A stretch of 5,085 nt of DNA from Thiomonas sp. (GCA_028706735.1 JAQTVS010000237.1:1-5085), one strand, 5' to 3'; positions 1-5,085 are shown, counted from the stretch's first letter. Notes: generated from the sequence alone by a model not told the origin. Numbers and translations are program-made.

Positions 1-485
1 ATTCCGAGCGCGAAACCCAGCGCCGCGCCTTCGTGCTGCAGTTCATCCAGCCGGGTCTGGCCGGGCTGATGGACGGCTCGGTGTCCACCCTCGCACCGCT
101 GTTCGCCGCCGCCTTTGCCACGCATGACACCTGGGCGACCTTTCTGGTCGGGCTTGCTGCGGCCCTCGGCGCTGGCATCAGCATGGCCTTTGCCGAGGCC
201 ATGTCCGACGACGGCTCGCTCACCGGGCGCGGCAGCCCGTGGCTGCGCGGCGGCGTCACCGGCTTGATGACAGCGCTCGGCGGCCTGGGCCACACCTTGC
301 CCTATCTCATCCCGAACTTCCACCTCGCCACCACGCTGGCTTTTATCGTCGTTGCCATCGAACTGGTCTTGATCGCGTGGGTGCGCAAACGCTTCATGGA
401 CGCGTCTTTTGGCCTGGCCATTCTGCAGGTCGTGGTCGGTGGCCTGCTGGTCTTCGCCACCGGCATTCTGATCGGCAGCGCCTGA
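1..485 (+). CDS. mbfA: MbfA-type membrane iron exporter, C-terminal VIT1-like domain (5' truncated)
   Basis: This is the last 160 codons of a gene that enters from the left; the first complete codon is at position 3 and the stop is TGA at 483-485. The visible part is a five-segment membrane domain. Hydrophobic stretches lie at about residues 12-38, 44-66, 82-104, 108-128 and 137-158, counted from the first visible residue. The segment FIQPGLAGLMDGSVSTLAP and the acidic loop after FAEAMSDDG are typical of the VIT1/CCC1-like domain of MbfA proteins. In that family an N-terminal ferritin-like di-iron domain, absent here because of the window edge, precedes the membrane domain, and the protein exports iron across the inner membrane. 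The assignment rests on recalled family resemblance. GTG at 33 could be misread as a start, but the frame is open upstream and the similarity continues there. It is separated from arsR by 69 bp and is probably not part of the ars operon. Confidence 0.82.
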   Translation, partial: SERETQRRAFVLQFIQPGLAGLMDGSVSTLAPLFAAAFATHDTWATFLVGLAAALGAGISMAFAEAMSDDGSLTGRGSPWLRGGVTGLMTALGGLGHTLPYLIPNFHLATTLAFIVVAIELVLIAWVRKRFMDASFGLAILQVVVGGLLVFATGILIGSA

Positions 486-519
486 CAGCTTGAAACCGGA
501 TTGGGTGAGAAGAAAATTC

Positions 520-547
520 TTGCTTTATTTCCATATTTCGATAAACT
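520..547 (+). promoter_or_regulatory. Candidate ars promoter (-35 TTGCTT, -10 TAAACT)
   Basis: TTGCTT at 520-525 and TAAACT at 542-547 are separated by 16 bp, a normal sigma-70 spacing. The predicted transcription start would fall at about 553-556, on the arsR start codon itself. The match is modest: three of six at -35 and four of six at -10. Other pairs in the same gap are possible, for example TTGAAA 490-495 with GAAAAT 512-517, or TTGGGT 501-506 with TTTATT 524-529. The location of a promoter between mbfA and arsR is well supported by context; the exact hexamers are not. Confidence 0.4.
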
Positions 548-552
548 TCGAA
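537..552. promoter_or_regulatory. Candidate ArsR operator (inverted repeat)
   Basis: TTCGA at 537-541 and TCGAA at 548-552 form a perfect 5-bp inverted repeat with a 6-bp spacer, just before the arsR start codon. ArsR/SmtB-family repressors are dimers that bind such dyads over or next to their own promoter. The dyad overlaps the candidate -10 hexamer at 542-547, where bound repressor would block RNA polymerase. The arms are short, so chance occurrence is possible; position and context are the main support. Confidence 0.5.
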
Positions 553-554
553 TC

Positions 555-908
555 ATGGAAACAAAAGCCGCCTTGCTTGCTCTTGCCGCCTTGTCCCAGG
601 ACTCGCGTCTGCGCGTCTTTCGCACCCTGGTGCAGGCTGGCCCCGAAGGTCTGGCTGCGGGCAGGATTGCCGAGTTGACCGGCATCGCGCCCTCATCGCT
701 CTCGTTCCACCTGAAAGAACTCGCGCATGCCGATCTGGCCGAGTCGCGGCAGGCGGGGCGCTTTGTGATCTACACCGCGCGCTTCGCCACCATGAATGAG
801 CTGATCGGCTATCTCACCGACAACTGCTGCGGCGGCAATCCCTGCGGCCCGGTCGGTGCGCACTGCGCCACCAGCGTGCAATCAACCCTTGAGGACATCA
901 CCCCATGA
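555..908 (+). CDS. arsR: ArsR-family arsenite-responsive repressor (C-terminal cysteine type)
   Basis: The 117-residue product is the usual length for ArsR/SmtB repressors and should silence the operon until As(III) binds. A winged-helix domain covers about residues 5-80; the recognition helix lies around LTGIAPSSLSFHLKEL (41-56) and the beta-wing around RQAGRFVIY (65-73). The classical ELCVCDL metal site of plasmid R773 ArsR is missing. Instead C91 and C92 are adjacent, followed by C97 and C104. This recalls the atypical ArsR of Acidithiobacillus ferrooxidans, which binds As(III) through C-terminal cysteines. I chose ATG 555 because family similarity begins there; an in-frame TTG at 501 would add 18 residues unlike the family. 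No Shine-Dalgarno sequence precedes ATG 555, so the message may be leaderless. The stop codon overlaps the next start (ATGA, 905-908), which implies translational coupling. Confidence 0.95.
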   Translation: METKAALLALAALSQDSRLRVFRTLVQAGPEGLAAGRIAELTGIAPSSLSFHLKELAHADLAESRQAGRFVIYTARFATMNELIGYLTDNCCGGNPCGPVGAHCATSVQSTLEDITP

Positions 909-1411
909 AACGCTTTCATGTCCACGTCAGCGTGCCCGCGCTGGACGACGCCATTCGCTTCTATTCCGGCCTGTTCGCCGCCGAGCCCACAGTGCGCAAG
1001 GCAGACTACGCCAAGTGGATGCTCGACGACCCGCGGGTGAACTTCGCCATTTCGCAGCGCGGCGCCGAGCCCGGCTTGAACCATCTGGGCATTCAGGTGG
1101 AAAGCGATGCGGAACTGCTGGAGATGCGGCAAAGGCTCGAATCCACCGAGGCCGGCTTCATCGAAGAAACCGGCACCGCCTGCTGCTATGCCCGCTCCGA
1201 CAAATATTGGACCAACGACCCGGTCGGCATCGCCTGGGAGACCTATCACACGCTGGACACGATTCCCATGTTCAATGACTCGCCCGATGCGGGCGCTTGC
1301 TGCGTGCCTGCTGCCGTGGTTGCCGTACCGTCACCGGCGCCGCGCCCGGCGACCTCGTGCTGTGGCGGCACCTCCGCTTCCGCCTCCGCTTCCAAATCAT
1401 CCTGCTGCTGA
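905..1411 (+). CDS. arsI: ArsI/CadI-type VOC-fold metalloenzyme (C-As lyase family) with cysteine-rich tail
   Basis: The 168-residue protein is a vicinal-oxygen-chelate domain (about 1-123) plus a tail. Studied ArsI enzymes are Fe(II)-dependent dioxygenases that split the carbon-arsenic bond of trivalent organoarsenicals such as methylarsenite. The expected metal ligands are present: H5, H60 (in GLNHLG) and E112 (in AWETYH). The substrate-binding vicinal pair C93-C94 sits in GTACCYA. CadI proteins share this architecture and were first named for cadmium induction, so the substrate is inferred. Residues 124-168 are a low-complexity Ala/Pro/Ser tail carrying three further Cys-Cys pairs (132-133, 152-153, 167-168), the last at the very C terminus. 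ATG 905 overlaps the arsR stop by 4 bp, and GAGG at 891-894 is a plausible ribosome site. No arsM is visible, so any methylated substrate would come from outside or from elsewhere in the genome. Confidence 0.88.
   Translation: MKRFHVHVSVPALDDAIRFYSGLFAAEPTVRKADYAKWMLDDPRVNFAISQRGAEPGLNHLGIQVESDAELLEMRQRLESTEAGFIEETGTACCYARSDKYWTNDPVGIAWETYHTLDTIPMFNDSPDAGACCVPAAVVAVPSPAPRPATSCCGGTSASASASKSSCC
1371..1394 (+). repeat. 12-bp tandem duplication inside the arsI tail
   Basis: Two head-to-tail copies of CCTCCGCTTCC plus one base (G in the first copy, A in the second) lie at 1371-1382 and 1383-1394. They are in frame within arsI and encode the alternating Ser-Ala run at residues 156-163, in the linker between the second and third Cys-Cys pairs. 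The unit length is a multiple of three, so copy-number change would lengthen or shorten the linker without a frameshift. Confidence 0.8.
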
Positions 1412-1425
1412 TCTTTCACCCACTC

Positions 1426-1429
1426 GGAG
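1426..1429 (+). promoter_or_regulatory. Ribosome binding site of arsC1
   Basis: GGAG lies 5 nt before ATG 1435. It selects this ATG over the longer open frame that runs back to 1297 and overlaps the end of arsI. The CX5R motif then falls at residue 11, as expected for the family. Confidence 0.7.
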
Positions 1430-1434
1430 TCTTC

Positions 1435-1983
1435 ATGGACAAGGTTTTGAACGTACTGGTGCTGTGCACCGGCAATTCCGCCCGCTCGATCATGGGCGAG
1501 GGGCTGATCAACACGCTGGGCAAGGGCCGCTTCAAGGCCTATAGCGCGGGCAGCCATCCAGGCGGGGTGGTCAACCCCTTCGCCATCGAGCAGCTCAAAA
1601 GCATCGGCTATCCGACAGACACCCTGCGCAGCAAGAGCTGGGATGAATTCGCCACGCCCGATGCCCCGCAGATGGACTTTGTCTTCACCGTCTGCGACAA
1701 GGCCGCGGGCGAGACCTGCCCCATCTGGCCCGGCCACCCGATGACAGCGCACTGGGGCTTTGAAGACCCAGCCGCCGTGGAGGGCAGCGACGAGCAAAAG
1801 CGGCGCGCATTCCAGACCATCTTCCGCCAGATCATGTGCCGGGCGCGCGCCTTCATCAGTCTGCCGCTGGAGCGCCTGGACGAGGCCGCCATCAAGCGGG
1901 AAATCGTGAATATCGGCAAGGTGCCGGTCATGCCTTTGCCTGAACAGTGCGAGCAAGAACCGCTTGCCGTGAGCGCCAAGTAA
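1435..1983 (+). CDS. arsC: Arsenate reductase, low-molecular-weight tyrosine phosphatase fold (ArsC1)
   Basis: This 182-residue cytoplasmic enzyme should reduce As(V) to As(III). The phosphatase P-loop CX5R is C11-TGNSA-R17, directly after the first beta strand. The general-acid Asp-Pro of the fold is probably D111-P112 (in FEDP). Two further cysteines, C87 (in FTVCDK) and C95 (in TCPIWPG), lie where enzymes of this class place the cysteines that relay the disulfide after arsenate reduction. C135 and C172 are additional. The reductant (thioredoxin, glutaredoxin or another thiol) cannot be decided from sequence alone. The C-terminal 30 or so residues extend beyond the compact phosphatase core of about 140 residues. 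The gene starts 23 nt after arsI and is followed by a terminator-like hairpin. It is unrelated in fold to the second arsenate reductase at 3903-4328. Confidence 0.93.
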   Translation: MDKVLNVLVLCTGNSARSIMGEGLINTLGKGRFKAYSAGSHPGGVVNPFAIEQLKSIGYPTDTLRSKSWDEFATPDAPQMDFVFTVCDKAAGETCPIWPGHPMTAHWGFEDPAAVEGSDEQKRRAFQTIFRQIMCRARAFISLPLERLDEAAIKREIVNIGKVPVMPLPEQCEQEPLAVSAK

Positions 1984-1998
1984 AGTCATCTTGCCTCG

Positions 1999-2033
1999 AC
2001 GGCAGGTTGTGTAACGCCTGCCGTTTTCGTTTT
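1999..2033 (+). terminator. Terminator-like hairpin between arsC1 and arsB
   Basis: ACGGCAGG (1999-2006) and CCTGCCGT (2017-2024) form a perfect 8-bp GC-rich stem with a 10-nt loop; one G-U pair can be added at each end. A T-rich stretch follows: TTTT at 2024-2027, CG, then TTTT at 2030-2033. This has the form of an intrinsic terminator, with an interrupted T tract that would make it leaky. It lies inside the operon, 15 nt after the arsC1 stop and 25 nt before arsB. It may therefore attenuate rather than end transcription, or protect the upstream message from 3' decay. Confidence 0.72.
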
Positions 2034-2058
2034 CTCTTGTTCACACTGCCGCCGCCTC

Positions 2059-3360
2059 ATGCTTGCCGCCTTGCTGATTTTCATCGTCACCCTCATCTTC
2101 GTCATCTGGCAACCGCGCGGTCTGGGCATCGGCTGGAGCGCGCTGGGTGGCGCGGCAGTGGCGCTGGCCGCCGGGGTGATTCAGTTCAGCGACATTCCCG
2201 TGGTGTGGCACATCGTCTGGGACGCGACCTTCACCTTCGTCGGCCTGATCATCATCTCGCTCATCCTCGACGATGCCGGGGTGTTTCACTGGGCCGCGCT
2301 GCATGTGGCGCGCTGGGGCGGCGGCCGCGGGCGGCGGCTGTTTCCGCTGATCGTGGTGCTGGGTGCGGTGATCTCGGCGTTCTTCGCCAATGACGGTGCG
2401 GCGCTCATCCTCACGCCCATTGTCCTGGCCATGCTGCTGGCGTTGGGCTTCGGCCCTGCGGCGGCGCTGGCGTTCGTCATGGCCTGCGGTTTCGTCGCCG
2501 ACACCACGTCGCTGCCGCTGGTGATTTCCAATCTGGTCAACATCGTCACCGCAGGCTATTTCGGCATTCCCTTCGACCGCTACGCCGCGGTGATGGCGCC
2601 GGTAAACCTGGCCGCGCTGGCCGCCACACTTGGCGTGCTGATGTTGTTTTTCCGCCGAGACATTCCGGCGCGCTATGACCTCGCCCGGCTCGACGCCCCG
2701 GCCAGCGCCGTCAAGGATGCGCTGGTGTTCCGCTGGACCTGGCCGGTGATGGCCGCGCTGCTGGTGGCGTATTTCGTCACCGCCGCGTGGCAGGTGCCGG
2801 TGTCGCTAGTCACGGGCATTGCCGCGCTGCTACTGCTGGCCCTGGCCGGGCGCTGGTGGCGCGGCGGGCGCGGCGCGGTCATTGACCTGCGCCACGTCAT
2901 CAAGGGCGCGCCCTGGCAGATCGTGCTGTTCTCGCTGGGCATGTACCTGGTGGTCTATGGCTTGCGCAACGCCGGGCTGACCGACGACCTGGCGCTGGTG
3001 CTCGAGGCGCTGGCCCGCCACGGCGTGGTTGCCGCCGCCGTTGGCACCGGCTTCATCAGCGCGCTGTTGTCGTCGGTGATGAACAACCTGCCCATGACCT
3101 TGATCGGCGCTTTAGGCATCCACCACGCGCAAGGGCTGGACCCGTCCGTGCGCGAAGCCATGATCTACGCCCACGTCATCGGCTGCGATCTCGGCCCCAA
3201 GTTCACCCCCATCGGCAGTCTGGCTACGCTGCTATGGCTGCATGTGCTCGACCGCAAGGGCATGCACATCGGCTGGGGCTATTACATGCGCATCGGGCTC
3301 GTTCTCACCACGCCGGTGCTGCTGATCACCTTGCTGGCGCTGGCCTGGCGTTTGAGCTGA
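2059..3360 (+). CDS. arsB: ArsB arsenite efflux permease
   Basis: The 433-residue inner-membrane protein exports As(III), and in the family also Sb(III), as an antiporter driven by the proton-motive force. It is nearly the same length as E. coli ArsB (429) and recognisably collinear with it from the first residue, which supports ATG 2059. It is hydrophobic throughout, consistent with the twelve-segment topology of the family. Conserved stretches include [11 protein letters not shown] (18-28), [12 protein letters not shown] (109-120), [16 protein letters not shown] (147-162), [15 protein letters not shown] (338-352) and [19 protein letters not shown] (375-393). No arsA ATPase gene is nearby, so it presumably acts alone. 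No Shine-Dalgarno sequence precedes the start: the 20 nt upstream are pyrimidine-rich. The terminator-like hairpin at 1999-2033 lies just upstream. Both features suggest low, controlled expression of a protein that would burden the membrane if overproduced. Confidence 0.97.
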   Translation: MLAALLIFIVTLIFVIWQPRGLGIGWSALGGAAVALAAGVIQFSDIPVVWHIVWDATFTFVGLIIISLILDDAGVFHWAALHVARWGGGRGRRLFPLIVVLGAVISAFFANDGAALILTPIVLAMLLALGFGPAAALAFVMACGFVADTTSLPLVISNLVNIVTAGYFGIPFDRYAAVMAPVNLAALAATLGVLMLFFRRDIPARYDLARLDAPASAVKDALVFRWTWPVMAALLVAYFVTAAWQVPVSLVTGIAALLLLALAGRWWRGGRGAVIDLRHVIKGAPWQIVLFSLGMYLVVYGLRNAGLTDDLALVLEALARHGVVAAAVGTGFISALLSSVMNNLPMTLIGALGIHHAQGLDPSVREAMIYAHVIGCDLGPKFTPIGSLATLLWLHVLDRKGMHIGWGYYMRIGLVLTTPVLLITLLALAWRLS

Positions 3361-3434
3361 ATGGCGACGCCGCGCAGAGAGTGAACACCGGTTCGCGCCA
3401 AGTCTCCCGTCCCTGGCATCTTGAGAAAACCACC

Positions 3435-3899
3435 ATGACTTCCTCGCCCACATTCCCTGCGGCCCATGAATTCCACATGAGCCTGCGCGTCGCCGATCTG
3501 GAGCGCAGCACGGCGTTCTACACCGCGTTTTTCGGCCTGCCGCCCAAAGACCGCACCGCGCGCTACAGCACCTTCATCGTGCCGCAGCTGCACCTCAATC
3601 TGGTGCTGCTCGTCAATGACCGCGGCGAGACGCTCGACACCTACAGCCTCTACCACCTCGGACTAGGTGTGGCGGGCAAGGCTGAAGTCATCACGGCCCA
3701 TCATGCCGCCGTGGCCGCAGGCGCCGAGATCGTCAAGCCGCCGCGCACCACCTGGCGCGGCACGCCGCTGCACGAACTCTGGCTGCGCGACCCCAGCGGC
3801 TATCTGCTGGAGGTGTATGCCCGGCTCACCGATGCCGAACTGGCGCAGATGCCCGCCGACATGGAGCCGATTATTCTTCTCAACTCCGCCACGCCCTGA
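3435..3899 (+). CDS. VOC-family (glyoxalase-like) protein of unknown substrate
   Basis: The 154-residue protein is a single vicinal-oxygen-chelate unit with two beta-alpha-beta halves. The likely metal ligands are H14 (in FHMSLRVADL), H74 (in YHLGLGV) and E126 (in LLEVYARL), so the metal site looks intact. It ends with an Asp/Met-containing stretch after RLTDAELAQMPADMEP. There is no cysteine anywhere, so it lacks the vicinal cysteine pair that ArsI uses to hold arsenic, and C-As lyase activity cannot be inferred. It is only distantly similar to the arsI product upstream. Position between arsB and arsC2, with only 3 nt to arsC2, indicates co-transcription and a role linked to arsenic stress; possibilities include dioxygenase, glyoxalase-like or thiol-conjugate chemistry. 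I place the start at ATG 3435 because similarity begins after it; GAGA at 3423-3426 is a weak ribosome site. The 74-nt gap after arsB shows nothing convincing. Confidence 0.85.
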   Translation: MTSSPTFPAAHEFHMSLRVADLERSTAFYTAFFGLPPKDRTARYSTFIVPQLHLNLVLLVNDRGETLDTYSLYHLGLGVAGKAEVITAHHAAVAAGAEIVKPPRTTWRGTPLHELWLRDPSGYLLEVYARLTDAELAQMPADMEPIILLNSATP

Positions 3900-3902
3900 A
3901 CC

Positions 3903-4328
3903 ATGACCGCCACCCGCATCTATCACAACCCCGCTTGCGGCACCTCGCGCAATGTGCTCGCGCTGATCCGCCATGCCGGCGTGGAACCCGAGGTGATCGA
4001 GTACCTGAAAACACCGCCCGACCGCGCCACGCTGCAGGCGCTGCTGACCGCTATGGGCCTGACCCCGCGCCAGTTGCTGCGGCGCAAGGGCACACCGTAT
4101 GACGCGATCCGGCTGGACGACCCCACACTGTCCGATGACGCGCTGCTCGATGCCATGTTGGCCCACCCCATCCTGATCGAGCGGCCCATCGTCGCATCTC
4201 CGAAAGGCACTCGCCTGTGCCGCCCTTCCGAGACCGTGCTCGAACTGCTGCCAGCGGGGCAGCTTGCGCCGTTCAGCAAGGAAGACGGCGAAGTGGTGAT
4301 CGATGCACAAAACCGGCGCGCACGCTGA
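3903..4328 (+). CDS. arsC: Glutaredoxin-dependent arsenate reductase (ArsC2, R773 type)
   Basis: The 141-residue thioredoxin-fold enzyme reduces As(V) to As(III) using glutathione and glutaredoxin. It has the same length as plasmid R773 ArsC and matches it residue for residue at the active site. H8 and C12 lie in IYHNPACGTSRN; the arsenate-binding arginines are R60 (LLRRK), R94 (IERPIV) and R107 (TRLCRPSE). C12 forms the arsenate thioester that glutathione resolves in the family. The start ATG is 3 nt after the stop of the VOC gene and has no clear ribosome site of its own, so translation is probably coupled. It is the second arsenate reductase in the operon and comes from an unrelated protein family. 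The C-terminal AFSKEDGE-like segment of the family is conserved as APFSKEDGE (122-130). Confidence 0.96.
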   Translation: MTATRIYHNPACGTSRNVLALIRHAGVEPEVIEYLKTPPDRATLQALLTAMGLTPRQLLRRKGTPYDAIRLDDPTLSDDALLDAMLAHPILIERPIVASPKGTRLCRPSETVLELLPAGQLAPFSKEDGEVVIDAQNRRAR

Positions 4329-4362
4329 CGCACACCGTCATGCCGACGCGCCACCGCGATGC

Positions 4363-4421
4363 AGTCGCCCGTCGCGCACCGCCAACTTCTCGCGCCGCCT
4401 ACAAGTTGAAGCGACTTTTTT
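4363..4421 (+). terminator. Weak candidate terminator after arsC2
   Basis: Two nested inverted repeats precede a run of six T at 4416-4421. The outer stem is AGTCGC (4363-4368) with GCGACT (4411-4416), which abuts the T run. The inner stem is CAACTT (4383-4388) with AAGTTG (4403-4408). Each stem is only 6 bp and the outer loop is long, so stability is uncertain. If active it would mark the end of the arsR-arsC2 transcript and leave the next gene needing its own promoter or readthrough. The rest of the 104-nt gap (4329-4432) shows no gene. Confidence 0.3.
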
Positions 4422-4427
4422 AGGGAG
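4422..4427 (+). promoter_or_regulatory. Ribosome binding site selecting a TTG start
   Basis: AGGGAG lies 5 nt before TTG 4433 and 17 nt before the next in-frame ATG at 4445. The spacing favours TTG as the start of the MBL-fold gene. It is the strongest Shine-Dalgarno match in the window. Confidence 0.7.
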
Positions 4428-4432
4428 CCCCC

Positions 4433-5085
4433 TTGTTCAAAACGATGCTCAAAATCCTCGCCACTGCCGCCCTGGCGGCTTATGCCTTGGCCGCCCAAGC
4501 CAGTGTGCTGCAGCCGGTCAAGGTGGCGGACAACATTTACGCCCTCGTCGGCCCCTTGGGTCAGCGCGACGCGGCCAACGCGGGCGACAACGCCACCTTC
4601 GGCGCCATCGTCACCCCGGACGGGGTGATTCTCATCGACAGTGGCGCGACCAAGGCGGGTGCCGAGCTGATCGAAGCCGCGCTCAAAACCATCACCCCCA
4701 AGCCCGTGCGCTGGGTGATCAACACTGGCAGCCAGGACCACCGCTGGCTGGGCAACGCCACCTTCGCTGCGCAGGGCGCCAAAATCATCGCGCTGGGCAG
4801 CACCGTCAAAGTGCAGCAGGCCAACGCCGCCAAGGAACTGCAAGGGCTGAAGATGCTGCTGGGCGAAACCGCTGCGGGCACGACACCCATGAGCAGCCCC
4901 GACCCGCTGCCCGGTGACGAGGCCAAGCTCACCCTCGGTGGTGTCAATTTGGAGTTGCGCCGTTTCGGCAATGGCCACTTCCCCGGCGACGCCGTGGTCT
5001 GGCTGCCCAGGCAGCGCATCGCCTTCAGCGGCGATCTGGTGTTTGCCGACCGCATGCTCGGCGTGCTCGACAACGGTAGTCGTGT
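4433..5085 (+). CDS. Exported metallo-beta-lactamase-fold protein with degenerate first metal motif (3' truncated)
   Basis: The frame is open from TTG 4433 to the window end, giving 217 residues and no stop. Residues 1-23 form a probable signal peptide: K3 and K7, a hydrophobic stretch, then a cut after AQA, so the product should act in the periplasm. The MBL fold follows, with strands around NIYALVG (34-40) and VILIDSGAT (65-73). Where active members have HxHxDH, this one reads NTGSQDHRWLGN (97-108): D102 and H103 remain, but both histidines of the HxH part are missing and the loop is one residue shorter. Later motifs survive: H182 in GHFPGD and D201 in FSGDLVF. A hydrolase with a single or altered metal site, or a binding protein, is possible; related proteins are often annotated only as MBL-fold hydrolases or SoxH-like. 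A run of six T and a weak hairpin separate it from arsC2, so membership in the ars operon is uncertain. Confidence 0.82.
   Translation, partial: MFKTMLKILATAALAAYALAAQASVLQPVKVADNIYALVGPLGQRDAANAGDNATFGAIVTPDGVILIDSGATKAGAELIEAALKTITPKPVRWVINTGSQDHRWLGNATFAAQGAKIIALGSTVKVQQANAAKELQGLKMLLGETAAGTTPMSSPDPLPGDEAKLTLGGVNLELRRFGNGHFPGDAVVWLPRQRIAFSGDLVFADRMLGVLDNGSR

Noticed and set aside
501..554. Upstream TTG start giving arsR 18 more residues
   Set aside because: The added segment does not resemble ArsR proteins and runs through the candidate promoter and operator. ATG 555 matches the family N terminus and length.
1297..1434. Longer arsC1 starting at GTG 1297
   Set aside because: It would overlap arsI heavily and put 46 arginine- and leucine-rich residues before the P-loop cysteine. 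GGAG at 1426-1429 supports ATG 1435.
1246..1989. 247-codon open frame on the minus strand
   Set aside because: It is antisense to the arsI end and all of arsC1. Its product shows no domain and is rich in residues typical of antisense GC-rich reading.
1998..2033. Hairpin read as an insertion-sequence end or attachment site
   Set aside because: There is no second copy in the window, no transposase or integrase, and no target-site duplication. A stem followed by T-rich DNA is better explained as a terminator-like element.
3361..3384. Seven-codon ATG frame right after the arsB stop
   Set aside because: It has no ribosome site, is too short, and shows no leader-peptide features such as a following terminator.
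3234..3434. Longer VOC protein starting inside arsB
   Set aside because: It would overlap the last 127 bp of arsB in another frame. The extra residues show no VOC similarity, and the metal-binding strand is correctly placed with ATG 3435.
4303..4917. 204-codon plus-strand frame over the arsC2 end and MBL gene
   Set aside because: It is out of frame with the MBL-fold reading, which has a signal peptide, a good ribosome site and family motifs. Its own product is compositionally biased.
3923..4978. 351-codon open frame on the minus strand
   Set aside because: It lies opposite arsC2 and the MBL-fold gene, both of which have clear family motifs. Long antisense frames are expected in GC-rich DNA, and its translation is a low-complexity Gly/Arg/Ala-rich string with no recognisable domain.

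Overview
The window is GC-rich bacterial DNA, packed with genes on one strand. It looks like a proteobacterium, most likely a betaproteobacterium of the Burkholderiales/Thiomonas type. That placement rests on composition, protein style and gene content, not on any phylogenetic marker. All seven real genes read on the + strand. I see no RNA gene, insertion sequence, integrase or CRISPR array.

Layout: (1) 1-485 is the 3' end of a membrane iron-transport gene of the MbfA (ferritin-like/VIT1) type. (2) 486-554 is a short AT-richer gap carrying a candidate promoter and an ArsR-type dyad. (3) 555-4328 is an extended arsenic-resistance operon: arsR, an arsI/cadI-type VOC lyase, a low-molecular-weight-phosphatase-type arsenate reductase (arsC1), arsB, a second cysteine-free VOC protein, and a glutaredoxin-type arsenate reductase (arsC2). 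(4) 4329-4432 is a gap with a weak hairpin plus a T run. (5) From 4433 to the window end is the 5' part of an exported metallo-beta-lactamase-fold protein whose first metal-binding motif is degenerate.

How the genes should work together: ArsR senses As(III) through C-terminal cysteines and releases the promoter. Two unrelated arsenate reductases convert As(V) to As(III), and ArsB pumps As(III) out. The ArsI-like protein would break the C-As bond of trivalent methylated or aromatic arsenicals, feeding As(III) to ArsB. No arsA, arsD, arsM or arsH is visible. The second VOC protein and the MBL-fold protein have no assignable substrate.

The points most worth a second look are: the terminator-like hairpin between arsC1 and arsB, with no ribosome site in front of arsB; the three Cys-Cys pairs on the ArsI tail, spaced by a Ser/Ala linker partly built from a 12-bp tandem duplication; the apparently leaderless arsR start; the uncharacterised VOC protein inside the operon; and the degenerate MBL motif. 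The core is a recognisable ars operon, so I do not claim a wholly new system.
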